A DNA stretch of 32,916 nucleotides from Acidimicrobiales bacterium (GCA_003243955.1 QHCE01000064.1:1-32916), one strand, 5' to 3'. Shown: positions 17,803-27,668, counted from the first letter of the stretch. Translations and numbers: made by a program. Notes: generated from the letters alone by a model not told the origin.

Positions 17803-18639
17803 TCAGCTCTTCTTGCTGCTATTACGGCGGCGAATAATCAACCGATTACTGGGATTCTTCTTTCTGCGGGTGCGTCCTTCAGGCTTGCCTTGCGGGTTTA
17901 CCGGATGCCGACCACCAGAAGTCTTACCTTCACCACCACCATGCGGGTGATCTACCGGGTTCATTGCGACACCCCGCACCTTAGGCCGCCGGCCCTTCCA
18001 GCGCGAACGGCCGGCCTTACCTAGCTTGATATTGGACTGGTCGGCGTTACCCACCTCGCCCACAGTTGCCCGGCACACCACCAAAACCTGCCGAACCTCA
18101 CCTGATGGCATTCGCAACGTGGCGTACTTGCCTTCTTTAGCTAGCAGCTGAATGCCACTACCAGCTGAGCGGGCCAGTTTGGCCCCGCCACCAGGTCGAA
18201 GCTCGATGGCGTGAATTACCGTACCCACGGGAATGTTGAGTAGTGGCAAGTTATTGCCGACGATGATGTCAGCACCGGAGCCACTCTCCACCATAGTGTC
18301 TTGAGTAAGCCCGCTTGGCGCAATGATGTAACGCTTCTCGCCATCTCGATAATGCAACAACGCAATTCGTGCCGTGCGGTTGGGGTCGTACTCAATATGG
18401 GCGACTCTGGCCGGTACACCATCTTTGTCTGCACGGCGAAAATCGATGAGTCGATACTGCTGCTTGTGACCGCCACCCTTATGCCGAGCGGTAATCTTGC
18501 CACGCGAGTTACGACCACCGGTACTGTGCTTGGAACGCAGCAACGATTTTTCTGGCGTATCGCGAGTAAGCTCGGCAAAATCCGAAACACTCGCTCCACG
18601 CCGCGACGGCGTGGTGGGTTTATAGCTTCTAATACCCAT
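17803..18639 (-). CDS. rplB: 50S ribosomal protein L2
   Basis: L2 is needed for subunit association and peptidyl transfer. It starts [20 protein letters not shown] and has [20 protein letters not shown], the central RNA-binding domain, and the C-terminal [20 protein letters not shown] with the conserved His. It ends with a basic [20 protein letters not shown] tail. 278 aa, normal. Its ATG overlaps the rplW stop by one base. Confidence 0.99.
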   Translation of the reverse strand: MGIRSYKPTTPSRRGASVSDFAELTRDTPEKSLLRSKHSTGGRNSRGKITARHKGGGHKQQYRLIDFRRADKDGVPARVAHIEYDPNRTARIALLHYRDGEKRYIIAPSGLTQDTMVESGSGADIIVGNNLPLLNIPVGTVIHAIELRPGGGAKLARSAGSGIQLLAKEGKYATLRMPSGEVRQVLVVCRATVGEVGNADQSNIKLGKAGRSRWKGRRPKVRGVAMNPVDHPHGGGEGKTSGGRHPVNPQGKPEGRTRRKKNPSNRLIIRRRNSSKKS

Positions 18640-18950
18640 TAGGAAACTGGCCCTCCAAACAGCTCAATACTTTCGCCCTGCGCAAGCGTCACTACGGCAC
18701 GTTTGCTGTTGTTGCGTTTGCCCCAACCGGCGCGAGTGCGCTTACGCTTGCCACTCCGGTTGATGGTGTTGACGTTGAGCACAGTGACGTCGAACACCTT
18801 CTGGACCGCGATTTTGATTTCGGTCTTGTTAGCCTTGGGATCGACGATGAACGTGTACTTGTTATCGCGCTCAACCGCCCCATAGCTCTTCTCCGAGATG
18901 ACTGGAGCTAACAACACGTCGCGGTGATCTTTCTGGGAAATAACGCTCAT
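18639..18950 (-). CDS. rplW: 50S ribosomal protein L23
   Basis: L23 lies at the exit tunnel and is the main docking site for trigger factor. It contains [40 protein letters not shown] and [20 protein letters not shown]. 103 aa, standard. The ATG overlaps the rplD stop (ATGA). Confidence 0.98.
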   Translation of the reverse strand: MSVISQKDHRDVLLAPVISEKSYGAVERDNKYTFIVDPKANKTEIKIAVQKVFDVTVLNVNTINRSGKRKRTRAGWGKRNNSKRAVVTLAQGESIELFGGPVS

Positions 18951-19702
18951 GCCGTTGCCTCCTGCTGTGAACTGGACGCCTCAGCGACCGCGGAATTACC
19001 AGCTCGCTCGCGACCCGTTGGGGATGCCTCGATGTACTGCGAAAGCGCAGGTTTTGTGAAAACCACAGCCTCATTCACCATCACGTCGTAGGTGTTGAGC
19101 TGGTCGAAATACAACACATGGACGTTGGGCAGATTGCGTGAGCTCAGTACCGCGGTGCCATCGTCGCGCGTAAGCACAAGCAGCACATGCCGCGCTGAGG
19201 TAAGCGTGGCAATCGCGGCCCGAGCAGCCTTGGTCGACGGGCTATCGCCAGGCACCAAACGATCGACTACAAAAATCGCGTCATGGCGCGCCCGGTCTGA
19301 GAGCGCGCAGCACAGCGCAGCGGCTTTCATTTTCTTGGGCGTCCGCTGCGAATAGTCGCGTGGAGTGGGGCCGTGGACTACACCGCCGCCAGCAAACTGG
19401 GGTGCGCGTATGGAGCCTTGACGGGCACGACCAGTGCCTTTCTGCCGGTGCGGCTTTACGCCACCTCCACTGACTTCGCCTCGCGTTTTAGTACTGTGCG
19501 TGCCCGCTCGCGCCGCCGCCTGCTGCGCCACCACTACCTGGTGAATCAGCGGAATGTTGGCGTCACGGTCAAACAGCGCGGCGGGTAGCTCTATCACTCC
19601 GGCTTTATTGCCGGTCGAGTCAAGAACATCGAGCTGTTTTCCGTTCGCTGTGGGCTTGGTGGCAGTAGCGGTACGGGCCAAAGTTGTTGTCGTTGCCATC
19701 AT
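18947..19702 (-). CDS. rplD: 50S ribosomal protein L4
   Basis: L4 has a globular domain and a loop that reaches into the exit tunnel; in E. coli it also represses the S10 operon. The loop is clear: [40 protein letters not shown]. The globular part follows with [20 protein letters not shown]. 251 aa, about 50 longer than E. coli because of an N-terminal Thr/Ala-rich segment and a Ser/Ala/Gln-rich tail. The two Met codons at the start make the exact start uncertain by one residue. It overlaps rplC by four bases. Confidence 0.97.
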   Translation of the reverse strand: MMATTTTLARTATATKPTANGKQLDVLDSTGNKAGVIELPAALFDRDANIPLIHQVVVAQQAAARAGTHSTKTRGEVSGGGVKPHRQKGTGRARQGSIRAPQFAGGGVVHGPTPRDYSQRTPKKMKAAALCCALSDRARHDAIFVVDRLVPGDSPSTKAARAAIATLTSARHVLLVLTRDDGTAVLSSRNLPNVHVLYFDQLNTYDVMVNEAVVFTKPALSQYIEASPTGRERAGNSAVAEASSSQQEATA

Positions 19703-20364
19703 CGACCGCCTTCGTCAACTGGAACCATCTTCACTGCCGTGCGGACCAATACTAGGCCGCCGCTGGGCCCTGGGATCGCTCCCTTTACCAGCAACAGACC
19801 ACGCTCAGCATCCACTTTGTGCACCGTGAGATTTTGGGTCGTCACACGTGCGTTACCCATTCGACCGGCCATCCGAAGTCCTTTGAAGACTCGACCAGGG
19901 GTAGAGCAGCCACCAATGGAACCTGGTGAACGGTGCTTTGCTTGAGTGCCATGAGAGGCGCTCAAGCCGCTGAATCCGTGCCGCTTCATCACACCCGCGG
20001 TGCCCTTACCTTTACTCGTACCTACCACATCAACTTTTTGACCGGCATCAAAGACTTCAACGGTTATCTCTTGACCAAGCTGGTAAGACGGCGCATCCGT
20101 TGTGCGGAGCTCAACGATATGCCGGCGAGGCGGCACATCGGCCTTGGCGAACTGCCCGGTAACGGGCTTGCTGACTTTGCGGGGGTCGATCGCACCGTAC
20201 GCCAACGCGACGGCCGGATAACCGTCACGCTCTTGTGAGCGCACCTGGGTAACCACGCACGGCCCAGCTTTAATGACGGTCACCGGGACGACCCGGTTGG
20301 CCTCATCGAAGACCTGAGTCATGCCGAGCTTCTCGCCCAGAATGCCCTTGATCTGCCTATCCAT
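19699..20364 (-). CDS. rplC: 50S ribosomal protein L3
   Basis: L3 begins 50S assembly and reaches the peptidyl transferase centre with a long loop. It starts [20 protein letters not shown] and contains [40 protein letters not shown] (the loop with the Gln/His region just before it) and [20 protein letters not shown]. 221 aa, normal. It is followed by rplD with overlap and preceded by rpsJ with a 69-base gap. Confidence 0.98.
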   Translation of the reverse strand: MDRQIKGILGEKLGMTQVFDEANRVVPVTVIKAGPCVVTQVRSQERDGYPAVALAYGAIDPRKVSKPVTGQFAKADVPPRRHIVELRTTDAPSYQLGQEITVEVFDAGQKVDVVGTSKGKGTAGVMKRHGFSGLSASHGTQAKHRSPGSIGGCSTPGRVFKGLRMAGRMGNARVTTQNLTVHKVDAERGLLLVKGAIPGPSGGLVLVRTAVKMVPVDEGGR

Positions 20365-20433
20365 GATGCTTTTACGATCCTTACTATGGCTGGTGCGGTT
20401 ATCTGCTGACGCACTGCGGCTCGGTGATGGGCG

Positions 20434-20760
20434 CTACAGCTTGATCTCGATGTCTACACCTGCGGGCAGATCAATCTGCATCAGTGACTCGACGGTTTTT
20501 TGGCTTGGGTTGAGAATGTCGATCAGCCGCTTATGCGTACGCATTTCGAAATGCTCTCGACTGTCTTTGTATTTGTGCGGGGAGCGAATAACACAGTATA
20601 CGTTTTTCTCAGTCGGCAGCGGCACTGGACCAACGATCTTGGCCCCTGTGCGGGTAACCGTGTCGACGATCTTGCGCGCCGACGAATCGATGATCTCGTG
20701 GTCGTAGGCCTTGAGCCGAATGCGGATCTTAGGTTCCGCGGCGGTGGCTTGCCCAGTCAT
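20434..20760 (-). CDS. rpsJ: 30S ribosomal protein S10 (NusE)
   Basis: S10 is a head protein of the 30S subunit and, as NusE, links NusG to antitermination and transcription-translation coupling. Start chosen at 20760 ([20 protein letters not shown]). An upstream in-frame start would read through part of the tuf-rpsJ hairpin and add 23 unrelated residues. [20 protein letters not shown] and [12 protein letters not shown] are standard. 108 aa. The ribosome binding site is weak (AGGG nine bases upstream). Confidence 0.97.
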   Translation of the reverse strand: MTGQATAAEPKIRIRLKAYDHEIIDSSARKIVDTVTRTGAKIVGPVPLPTEKNVYCVIRSPHKYKDSREHFEMRTHKRLIDILNPSQKTVESLMQIDLPAGVDIEIKL

Positions 20761-20806
20761 TGTGGCGTGCCCTGTCTCTTGAGTTACATGAATGGTGCTT
20801 CCTGGA

Positions 20807-20850
20807 TGGTGTTTTCCGGTAGCCCGCAACCGGACTACCGGAAAACACCA
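20807..20850. terminator. Perfect 16-bp hairpin between tuf and rpsJ
   Basis: TGGTGTTTTCCGGTAG (20807-20822) pairs perfectly with CTACCGGAAAACACCA (20835-20850) around a 12-base loop. It starts seven bases after the tuf stop. No T run follows on the minus strand, so it is not a textbook intrinsic terminator. It may separate the str and S10 transcripts by processing, pausing or partial termination. Confidence 0.6.
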
Positions 20851-20856
20851 GTGGTG

Positions 20857-22050
<1,194 letters not shown>

Positions 22051-22086
22051 TATTTCCTCCTATTAACGTTGGTATGTACTCACTTA

Positions 22087-22101
22087 GAGGGCTACGCCCT
22101 C
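22087..22101. other. Short GC hairpin in the tuf leader
   Basis: GAGGGC-TAC-GCCCTC is a perfect 6-bp stem with a three-base loop, about 37 bases before the tuf ATG. It could influence tuf translation or mRNA ends. No T run follows it. Confidence 0.4.
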
Positions 22102-22125
22102 AAACCTCTGCTGGTTCAGGTCGCG

Positions 22126-22195
22126 CTATTCCCCTGTCGCCTTCTATGCCTATGGCTCGGCTTGGGCTCGCTCCGCGCCTCGCTTCGCTCGATGC
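22126..22195 (-). repeat. Second fusA-like C-terminal end plus GC-rich tract
   Basis: Read on the minus strand, 22143-22126 spells AAG GCG ACA GGG GAA TAG, encoding KATGE-stop. This is exactly the last five residues of fusA, whose own codons are AAG GCG ACG GGC GAG TGA (22213-22196). 13 of 18 bases agree, and all codon differences are synonymous or stop-to-stop. The 50 or so bases between are a GC-rich tract with GAGCGAAGCGAGG-like and GGAGCGAGCC-like pieces. It may be a footprint of an insertion or recombination at the end of fusA; chance is possible. Confidence 0.45.
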
Positions 22196-24298
22196 TCACT
22201 CGCCCGTCGCCTTCGCAATAATCTCTTTCGCGACGTTGCCAGGAACCTCGGCATAGGAGTCAAACTGCATGGAGTAGCTGGCGCGCCCCTGGGTCTTGGA
22301 CCGCAGATCGCCAACGTAACCAAACATCTCCGACAACGGCACAAGCGCTTTGACGACGCGCGCGCCGCTGCGTTCTTCCATAGCCTGGATAGTGCCGCGA
22401 CGAGAGTTGAGGTCACCGATGACATCACCCATATTGTCTTCTGGGGTGGTGACCTCGACAGCCATCATCGGCTCGAGCAGCGCGGGACTAGCCTTACGGG
22501 CTGCATCCTTAAGTACCATCGAACCAGCAACTTTGAATGCCATTTCCGACGAGTCGACCTCATGGTACTGGCCGTCGATCAGCTCTAGCTTCACGCCAAC
22601 CAGAGGATAGCCAGCTATTACACCGTACTGCATGGCGTCTCGGGCACCGGCATCCACCGAAGGAATGTACTCACGAGGGATACGACCGCCGGTAACTTTA
22701 TTGTCGAACACGTACTCGGCACTGTCTGCTGCCTGCGGAATTGGCTCGATATTCACCTTGACTCGGGCGAACTGACCAGCACCACCGGTTTGCTTCTTGT
22801 GAGTGTAATCCACGTTTTCGACCCGCTTGCGGATCGTTTCGCGATAAGCCACCTGTGGCTTACCAACGTTGGCTTCCACTCGGAATTCACGCTTCATGCG
22901 GTCGACCAATACCTCAAGGTGCAACTCGCCCATGCCCTCGATGATCGTTTGACCGGTCTCGTGGTCATTGTGCACCTTGAAGGTGGGGTCTTCCTCCGCG
23001 AGCTTTTGAATTGCTATGCCGAGCTTTTCTTGGTCGCTCTTGGTCTTGGGCTCAATGGCCACCGAGATCACCGGCGCCGGGAACGTCATCGACTCCAGCA
23101 CGATGGGGTGGTTGAAATCGCACAGCGTTTCACCCGTTGTGGTCTGCTTCAAGCCCGCGACAGCAACAATGTCTCCGGCGCCCACGCTTGGCAGCTCTTC
23201 GCGCTTGTTGGCATGCATTTGGTAAATCTTGCCGATGCGCTCCTTGCGGTCCTTGGTGGAGTTGAGGACCTGCGTGCCGTTGTCGAGTCGGCCAGAGTAG
23301 ACACGAACGTAGGTGAGCTTGCCCAGATGCTGGTCGGTCTGGATCTTGAACGCTAGACCCGCGAATGGCTCAGACTCGTCGGCTTTACGCGACAGCGGTG
23401 TTTCACCGTCAACCGCGGTTCCTTCTACAGCAGCGATGTCGACCGGGCTAGGCAAGAAGTCGATCACCGCGTCAAGCATGGGCTGAACGCCCTTGTTCTT
23501 GAAAGCGGAACCGCACAGCACTGGATTGAGGTGCCCACCGATGGTGGCACGGCGAATACCGGCTTTAATCTCGGCAACGGACAGGGTCTCGCCGGCCAGG
23601 TATCGCTCCATGACAAAGTCGTCATTCTCGGCGAGTGTCTCCAGGAGCTGCTCGCGATATTCTTGCGCCTGATCTTTGAGCTCGACTGGGATCTCTTCGA
23701 CGGTGTAATCGTCGCCTATAACTGTCTCGCCGCGCCACGTCAGCGCACGCATTTCGATCAGGTCCACCATGCCCAAGAAATCACCTTCGGCGCCAATTGG
23801 CAGATGTAGGACCAGCGTGGTAGCGGCTAACCGCTCCTTCATCATCTCGACACAGCGCATAAAATCCGCGCCGGTACGGTCGAGCTTGTTTACAAAGCAC
23901 ATCCGAGGAACGTTGTACTTGTCCGCTTGGCGCCAAACATTTTCAGTCTGCGGCTCTACGCCGGCAACGCCGTCATACACAGCGACGGCGCCATCGAGCA
24001 CACGCAGCGAACGCTCCACCTCGACGGTGAAGTCCACGTGACCCGGGGTGTCAATGATGTTGATGGTGTGGTCTTTCCACTGACACTTAGTGGCGGCGGA
24101 AGTGATGGTGATTCCACGCTCTTGCTCTTGCTCCATCCAGTCCATGGTGGCTGCGCCATCGTGGACTTCACCAATTTTGTAGTTGATGCCGGTGTAGAAC
24201 AGAATGCGCTCGGTCGTGGTCGTTTTGCCCGCGTCGATATGCGCCATGATCCCAATGTTGCGGACCCTAGCGAGGTCGGTGATGGGCCTATTAGCCAC
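22196..24298 (-). CDS. fusA: Elongation factor G
   Basis: EF-G is the translocase GTPase that also acts in ribosome recycling. I chose the GTG at 24298 ([20 protein letters not shown]) because ACGGAG lies six bases upstream and the family begins just here. A longer frame to 24385 would add 29 residues translated from repeat copy C and its stem. GTPase motifs are [14 protein letters not shown] (G1), [17 protein letters not shown] (G3) and [10 protein letters not shown] (G4). Domains II-V follow to the end EIIAKATGE. 700 aa, normal. Confidence 0.98.
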   Translation of the reverse strand: MANRPITDLARVRNIGIMAHIDAGKTTTTERILFYTGINYKIGEVHDGAATMDWMEQEQERGITITSAATKCQWKDHTINIIDTPGHVDFTVEVERSLRVLDGAVAVYDGVAGVEPQTENVWRQADKYNVPRMCFVNKLDRTGADFMRCVEMMKERLAATTLVLHLPIGAEGDFLGMVDLIEMRALTWRGETVIGDDYTVEEIPVELKDQAQEYREQLLETLAENDDFVMERYLAGETLSVAEIKAGIRRATIGGHLNPVLCGSAFKNKGVQPMLDAVIDFLPSPVDIAAVEGTAVDGETPLSRKADESEPFAGLAFKIQTDQHLGKLTYVRVYSGRLDNGTQVLNSTKDRKERIGKIYQMHANKREELPSVGAGDIVAVAGLKQTTTGETLCDFNHPIVLESMTFPAPVISVAIEPKTKSDQEKLGIAIQKLAEEDPTFKVHNDHETGQTIIEGMGELHLEVLVDRMKREFRVEANVGKPQVAYRETIRKRVENVDYTHKKQTGGAGQFARVKVNIEPIPQAADSAEYVFDNKVTGGRIPREYIPSVDAGARDAMQYGVIAGYPLVGVKLELIDGQYHEVDSSEMAFKVAGSMVLKDAARKASPALLEPMMAVEVTTPEDNMGDVIGDLNSRRGTIQAMEERSGARVVKALVPLSEMFGYVGDLRSKTQGRASYSMQFDSYAEVPGNVAKEIIAKATGE

Positions 24299-24323
24299 TG
24301 TCTTCTCCGTAATTTCCTGACCA

Positions 24324-24434
24324 CCTGTATATAAATTTCTGCCGGCGTTCTCGTCACCTTGCGTACCCATTCCGCTGCGCTTCATTTTCGTACGCGGCGG
24401 CTCCTGCGGCCTTGGCAGATAATCTATATACAGG
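24324..24434. repeat. Hairpin-nested intergenic repeat, copy C
   Basis: The core is 24339-24418 (80 bp) in the opposite orientation to copies A and B. On the minus strand it begins CTGCCAAGGCCGCAGGAG and ends GACGAGAACGCCGGCAG. The inner GCGTAC/GTACGC stem is kept, but the loop is enlarged to about 23 bases. The private outer stem CCTGTATATA (24324-24333) / TATATACAGG (24425-24434) is perfect and AT-rich, quite unlike those of A and B. It fills much of the 189-base rpsG-fusA spacer, ending about 25 bases before the fusA start. Confidence 0.88.
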
Positions 24435-24487
24435 CGTTCCTTGCTTTCTCGGGTATTACCAGCGGACCGTACCTATGATTACCGCCG

Positions 24488-24958
24488 TTACCAGCGGTAA
24501 TGTGCAAATGCTTTGTTGGCGTCGGCCATTTTGTGGGTGTCTTCACGCTTTTTGACCGCGGCGCCAAGGCCGTTGCTGGCATCGATGAGCTCGTTCATCA
24601 AACGTTCGGTCATGGTCTTCTCGCGACGCGCCCGAGCGAACTGGATCAGCCAACGCAGTCCCAGCGTGGTAGCCCGAACGGGGCGGACTTCCACCGGAAC
24701 CTGGTATGTGGCGCCACCCACACGGCGACTACGCACTTCCAACGTCGGCTTAACGTTGTCCAATGCGCGCTTGAGCGTGGCCGCTGGATCGCTGCCGGTC
24801 TTCTCCAGGCAACCCTCCAACGCTTGGTACACGATGCGCTCAGCGAGCTGACGCTTCCCGCAAAGGAGGACTTTGTTGATCAGCTGAGTGACTAAAGGCG
24901 AGTTGTGTACAGGATCAGCAACGAGTGGACGCCTGACGGCTGGGCCTTTTCTAGGCAT
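24488..24958 (-). CDS. rpsG: 30S ribosomal protein S7
   Basis: S7 starts assembly of the 30S head and contacts E-site tRNA; in E. coli it represses the str operon between rpsL and rpsG. It starts [20 protein letters not shown] and contains [40 protein letters not shown] and [20 protein letters not shown]. 156 aa, standard. The gap to rpsL is only ten bases, leaving little space for an E. coli-like S7 control site. Confidence 0.98.
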   Translation of the reverse strand: MPRKGPAVRRPLVADPVHNSPLVTQLINKVLLCGKRQLAERIVYQALEGCLEKTGSDPAATLKRALDNVKPTLEVRSRRVGGATYQVPVEVRPVRATTLGLRWLIQFARARREKTMTERLMNELIDASNGLGAAVKKREDTHKMADANKAFAHYRW

Positions 24959-24968
24959 TGTCGCTTAC

Positions 24969-25343
24969 CTACCCTTTCTCTTTCTTGGTGCCATAACGGC
25001 TGCGTGCTTGCTTGCGGCCTTTGACACCTTGAGTGTCCAGCGAGCCACGAATAATCTTGTACCGGACGCCGGGAAGATCCCTGACTCGACCTCCACGCAC
25101 CAGCACGATGGAGTGCTCTTGCAGGTTGTGGCCTTCTCCGGGGATGTAAGCCGTTACCTCGATCTGGCTAGTAAGCCGGACGCGAGCAACCTTACGGAGC
25201 GCGGAGTTCGGCTTTTTAGGCGTAATGGTGTACACACGGGTACACACTCCACGGCGCTGTGGGCTGCTTTTTAGCGCTGCAGTCTTCGCCTTGGAGCGCT
25301 TATTTACGCGGCCCTTACGGACCAACTGCTGAATCGTGGGCAC
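24969..25343 (-). CDS. rpsL: 30S ribosomal protein S12 with Arg at position 88
   Basis: S12 lies at the decoding centre and controls accuracy and streptomycin response. It starts with GTG (25343) with AAGGA eight bases upstream: [20 protein letters not shown]. Lys43 in [12 protein letters not shown]-type sequence is kept ([18 protein letters not shown]). The second key loop reads [16 protein letters not shown], so residue 88 is Arg (codon AGG) where most bacteria have Lys. Lys88Arg is a known streptomycin-resistance change in mycobacteria (Lys87 in E. coli numbering). 124 aa. First gene of the str operon. Confidence 0.98.
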   Translation of the reverse strand: MPTIQQLVRKGRVNKRSKAKTAALKSSPQRRGVCTRVYTITPKKPNSALRKVARVRLTSQIEVTAYIPGEGHNLQEHSIVLVRGGRVRDLPGVRYKIIRGSLDTQGVKGRKQARSRYGTKKEKG

Positions 25344-25439
25344 TTAAAGCTTCCTTGTCGTGTGCTGTTCGTCTACTTCTTTGCCAGGTGTTGCTGAAAG
25401 TCATATCGGTGGTCAACCATGCGCTACGGGGTACGATCT

Positions 25440-25507
25440 GCGGGGCCCCTCGGCCCCCGCGGTCGGGCGTGTCGTAGCCGCTTCACCAAAAATTTGATGA
25501 TTCTATA
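25440..25507 (-). promoter_or_regulatory. Likely str-operon promoter and leader hairpin
   Basis: On the minus strand TATAGAAT (around 25500-25507) is a good -10 candidate; a -35 box is not clear. A leader of about 150 bases would follow. It contains a GC-rich hairpin GCGGGG (25440-25445) / CCCCGC (25455-25460) with a 9-base loop. The hairpin could attenuate or stabilise the ribosomal transcript. Position and composition support this; the exact start is inference. Confidence 0.4.
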
Positions 25508-25923
25508 CCGGCCCAACGCGATGCACTCAGCAGTTAACTGAGCGATCCCAAGAACCAGTGAGGCTTCCTTGGCGCGAAGCACACCACAGATCTGCTCTGG
25601 TGTTTCTCGCTACCACGGATGTGACGACCAAACAGTCGCCACTCAAATCATGGGAAACCATAAGCAAGCTTAGATACCCATCGCTTTGAGGCACGTTTAG
25701 TAAGAGTACCGACTCCCCAATGACCGATCAAAACGGCCCCCACCTCAAGCAGCAGCTACTACTTAAGGGCAGGCATCACGGCACGCGACTGCTGCCCAGC
25801 CAGCGTCTGATGCCGCGGTCACGGCCTCCCACTATAGCTTTACTCCGGTGAAGCTATTTTAGGCCCACCAGCCATCACAGCCAGCTTAGGGTGAGTAGTA
25901 ACTCCCAGGAGGTCAGAGCTGTT
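25508..25923. other. Gene-free region upstream of the str operon and ATP-grasp gene
   Basis: About 400 bases without a convincing gene on either strand. It holds the palindrome CAGTTAACTG (25531-25540) within a CTCAG...CTGAG pair and an ACACCA/TGGTGT inverted repeat (about 25581-25602). Near the right end is the separately listed hairpin with a T run. It must contain the promoters of both flanking units. Confidence 0.5.
25834..25860 (+). terminator. Terminator-like hairpin before the ATP-grasp gene
   Basis: ATAGCTTTAC (25834-25843) pairs with GTGAAGCTAT (25848-25857) around TCCG, with one T-G pair, and TTTT follows on the plus strand. This is the shape of an intrinsic terminator, yet no plus-strand gene precedes it. 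It may be an attenuator in the leader of the ATP-grasp gene or the remains of a lost gene's terminator. Confidence 0.45.
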
Positions 25924-26805
25924 ATGCCAGCTAGGCCGGGCACTGTCGCCCTAGTTACCTCTGAGCGGTTAAGCGAAAGGGGATGGAACGACACTGACAC
26001 ACCGTTAGTGCGGACCGCGCTTGAACAGCGCGGAATTCACGCTCAGCTCGTGCCGTGGCACGAGGATGTTGACTGGTCCTCGTATGCGCTTGCCGTCCTG
26101 CGATCCCCATGGGACATGTTTTTGGGGCACCTCAACGAATTCTTTGACTGGCTCGAGCAGGCCGAAAAACAGACCCTGGTGCTTAACGCACCGTCTGTGG
26201 TACGCCGCGTACTGGACAAACACTATCTCCAAGATCTCGCGGCAGCCAAGGTGCCGGTGATCCCCACCGCCTTCGTCGAGCTCGGGCAATCACCTAAATT
26301 TCCCGACGTTGAATTCGTCGTGAAACCCGTTATTTCGGGTGGAGCGTCAAACTCGGCTCGGTATCGGCCAGACGACGTTGTGGCGGCGACTACGCACGTA
26401 AAGTATTTGCACGAACAAGGCGTTGCCGCCATGGTGCAGCTATACATGTCCTCAATTGACAGTGAAGGCGAACGGGCCTTGATGTTCTTTAACGATGTCT
26501 ATGACCATGCCATTGTTAAACAGGCCATCCTCGCTCCAGGTGAGAGCTTCGAGGTGGTTCGCAAACTCCATCCCGGACCGCGCGCATACGAACCCACGAA
26601 GGCCGAGCAATCGGTGGCCCGCGCTGCGCTGGAAGTCATGAGTAACGAGGGAGAGCTGCTCTCGGGACGTGTGGACATGGTTGCCGATTCAAACAACAAT
26701 CCCGCGATCATGGAGCTGGAGCTGATTGCACCTACCCTTTTTCTCACGCATGACGACGGTGCGGTAGAGCGTTTCGCGGACGCTATTTGCCGACGACTCC
26801 CTTGA
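25924..26805 (+). CDS. ATP-grasp ligase (RimK / DcsG-like)
   Basis: A 293-aa ATP-grasp enzyme, which would join a carboxylate and an amine through an acyl phosphate. Visible are the N-terminal lobe with LVRTALEQRGIHAQLVPWHE and LAVLRSPWD; Lys99 in VLDKHYLQDLAA; Lys134 in FVVKPVISGGA; the QLYMSSIDSEGERALMFF strand; Asp251; and the metal-binding MELELIAPTLFL (Glu264, Glu266). The pattern resembles O-ureido-serine cyclo-ligase and related RimK-like proteins, but the substrate is unknown. Start chosen at the ATG with AGGAGG 11 bases upstream; a GTG at 25891 is the alternative. A 2H phosphoesterase follows. Confidence 0.85.
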   Translation: MPARPGTVALVTSERLSERGWNDTDTPLVRTALEQRGIHAQLVPWHEDVDWSSYALAVLRSPWDMFLGHLNEFFDWLEQAEKQTLVLNAPSVVRRVLDKHYLQDLAAAKVPVIPTAFVELGQSPKFPDVEFVVKPVISGGASNSARYRPDDVVAATTHVKYLHEQGVAAMVQLYMSSIDSEGERALMFFNDVYDHAIVKQAILAPGESFEVVRKLHPGPRAYEPTKAEQSVARAALEVMSNEGELLSGRVDMVADSNNNPAIMELELIAPTLFLTHDDGAVERFADAICRRLP

Positions 26806-26906
26806 GGAATCAGCCTCTGGAAAGTCACCGTTTCGGTCGTAGCTAACGCTGCGATCAAGCGCTGCGCGACGTCGCGGTGACGCCCTTCTAGGCGTAAGTT
26901 GTGTTC

Positions 26907-27605
26907 ATGAATCCTGTGACTTTGGATGTTGTGCTTCTCCTTCCGGCACACCTTCGCCAGAAAGCCGTCGAGTGCAGTGAATTACTCGCGAAACGCATGG
27001 CGGAGCAGGGGTCGCTTTCGCGTTTCCAGCTCGGTAAGCCCTACCACGGAGGAAGCACTGACCACTGCGAGCCTCACGTCTCGCTCTTTATGCTCAGCGT
27101 CGATGAGACCGAAGTGCACCGCGTGACTCAGACCATAGGGCACCTTGCCACCAAACTACCGACTCTTTCAGTTGATGGACATGAGTACCGGCACAACCCA
27201 TACGGCGCTCCCGAGCTTTACTTCAGAAAAACCCCGCAGTGGCGAAATGTGCAACGCGCAATCATCAGCAACGTTGAACCGCTTCGACGAGGGCGCTTAC
27301 GTGACACCGATCCCTCCGGGGCTCGCATCCGCGATGTGATAGAGAACTTGTCGGAAGAGGATCCCCAACGACACCAGCTGCTCAAGTACGGCTACGACGA
27401 AATAGCCGAGGATTCAACCGGCGACCAGGACCGCTTTAACCCTCACATCACATTGGCATGGCCACGTGATCCTGACAGACGAGTCTCTTTCGATGGCTTG
27501 CCCCTTCCGCAGGTATTCAGCGGGCACCTGACCGGGCTTGCCGTGTTCGGCATGAGCGCATACGGCACCTGTACGAAGAGCTACGGCTCTTTTCGGCTTG
27601 TCTGA
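26907..27605 (+). CDS. 2H phosphoesterase superfamily protein
   Basis: 232 aa with the two H-x-S/T-x motifs of the 2H (LigT/AKAP7-like) superfamily: PHVSLFML with His57 and NPHITLAW with His180. Members hydrolyse or form 2',5'- or cyclic phosphodiester bonds in RNA, ADP-ribose derivatives or cyclic nucleotides. Between the motifs lies an unusually long, charged insert (about 95-175). The start at the ATG (26907) is preferred over a GTG two codons earlier; neither has a clear ribosome binding site, although translation could be linked to the ATP-grasp gene 101 bases upstream. The stop codon lies in the loop of a strong hairpin. Substrate unknown. Confidence 0.8.
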   Translation: MNPVTLDVVLLLPAHLRQKAVECSELLAKRMAEQGSLSRFQLGKPYHGGSTDHCEPHVSLFMLSVDETEVHRVTQTIGHLATKLPTLSVDGHEYRHNPYGAPELYFRKTPQWRNVQRAIISNVEPLRRGRLRDTDPSGARIRDVIENLSEEDPQRHQLLKYGYDEIAEDSTGDQDRFNPHITLAWPRDPDRRVSFDGLPLPQVFSGHLTGLAVFGMSAYGTCTKSYGSFRLV

Positions 27606-27614
27606 GCCGAAAAG
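27589..27614 (+). terminator. Hairpin over the stop of the 2H gene
   Basis: CTTTTCGGCT (27589-27598) pairs perfectly with AGCCGAAAAG (27605-27614) around TGTCTG, and the stop codon spans the end of the loop. No strong T run follows. It probably ends or stabilises the ATP-grasp/2H transcript. Confidence 0.55.
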
Positions 27615-27630
27615 CTGAGCAGTTTATTCC

Positions 27631-27660
27631 GAGATGAAGCGCGTCTTAGCGTCTCATCTC
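27631..27660. terminator. Hairpin between convergent 2H and HigA genes
   Basis: GAGATGA (27631-27637) and TCATCTC (27654-27660) pair around a 16-base loop. It lies between two converging stops and may serve either strand. No T run is present. Confidence 0.4.
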
Positions 27661-27668
27661 TGGATTGG

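Noticed and set aside
20761-20829. N-terminal extension of rpsJ through the hairpin region
   Set aside because: The extra 23 residues are unrelated to S10 and come from spacer sequence; MTGQ...PKIRIRLK is the usual start.
22790-23356. Long open frames on the plus strand inside fusA (and similar ones in tuf, rpsG, adk and rpsE)
   Set aside because: They are antisense shadows of strongly conserved genes, have no ribosome binding sites, and their translations match no family.
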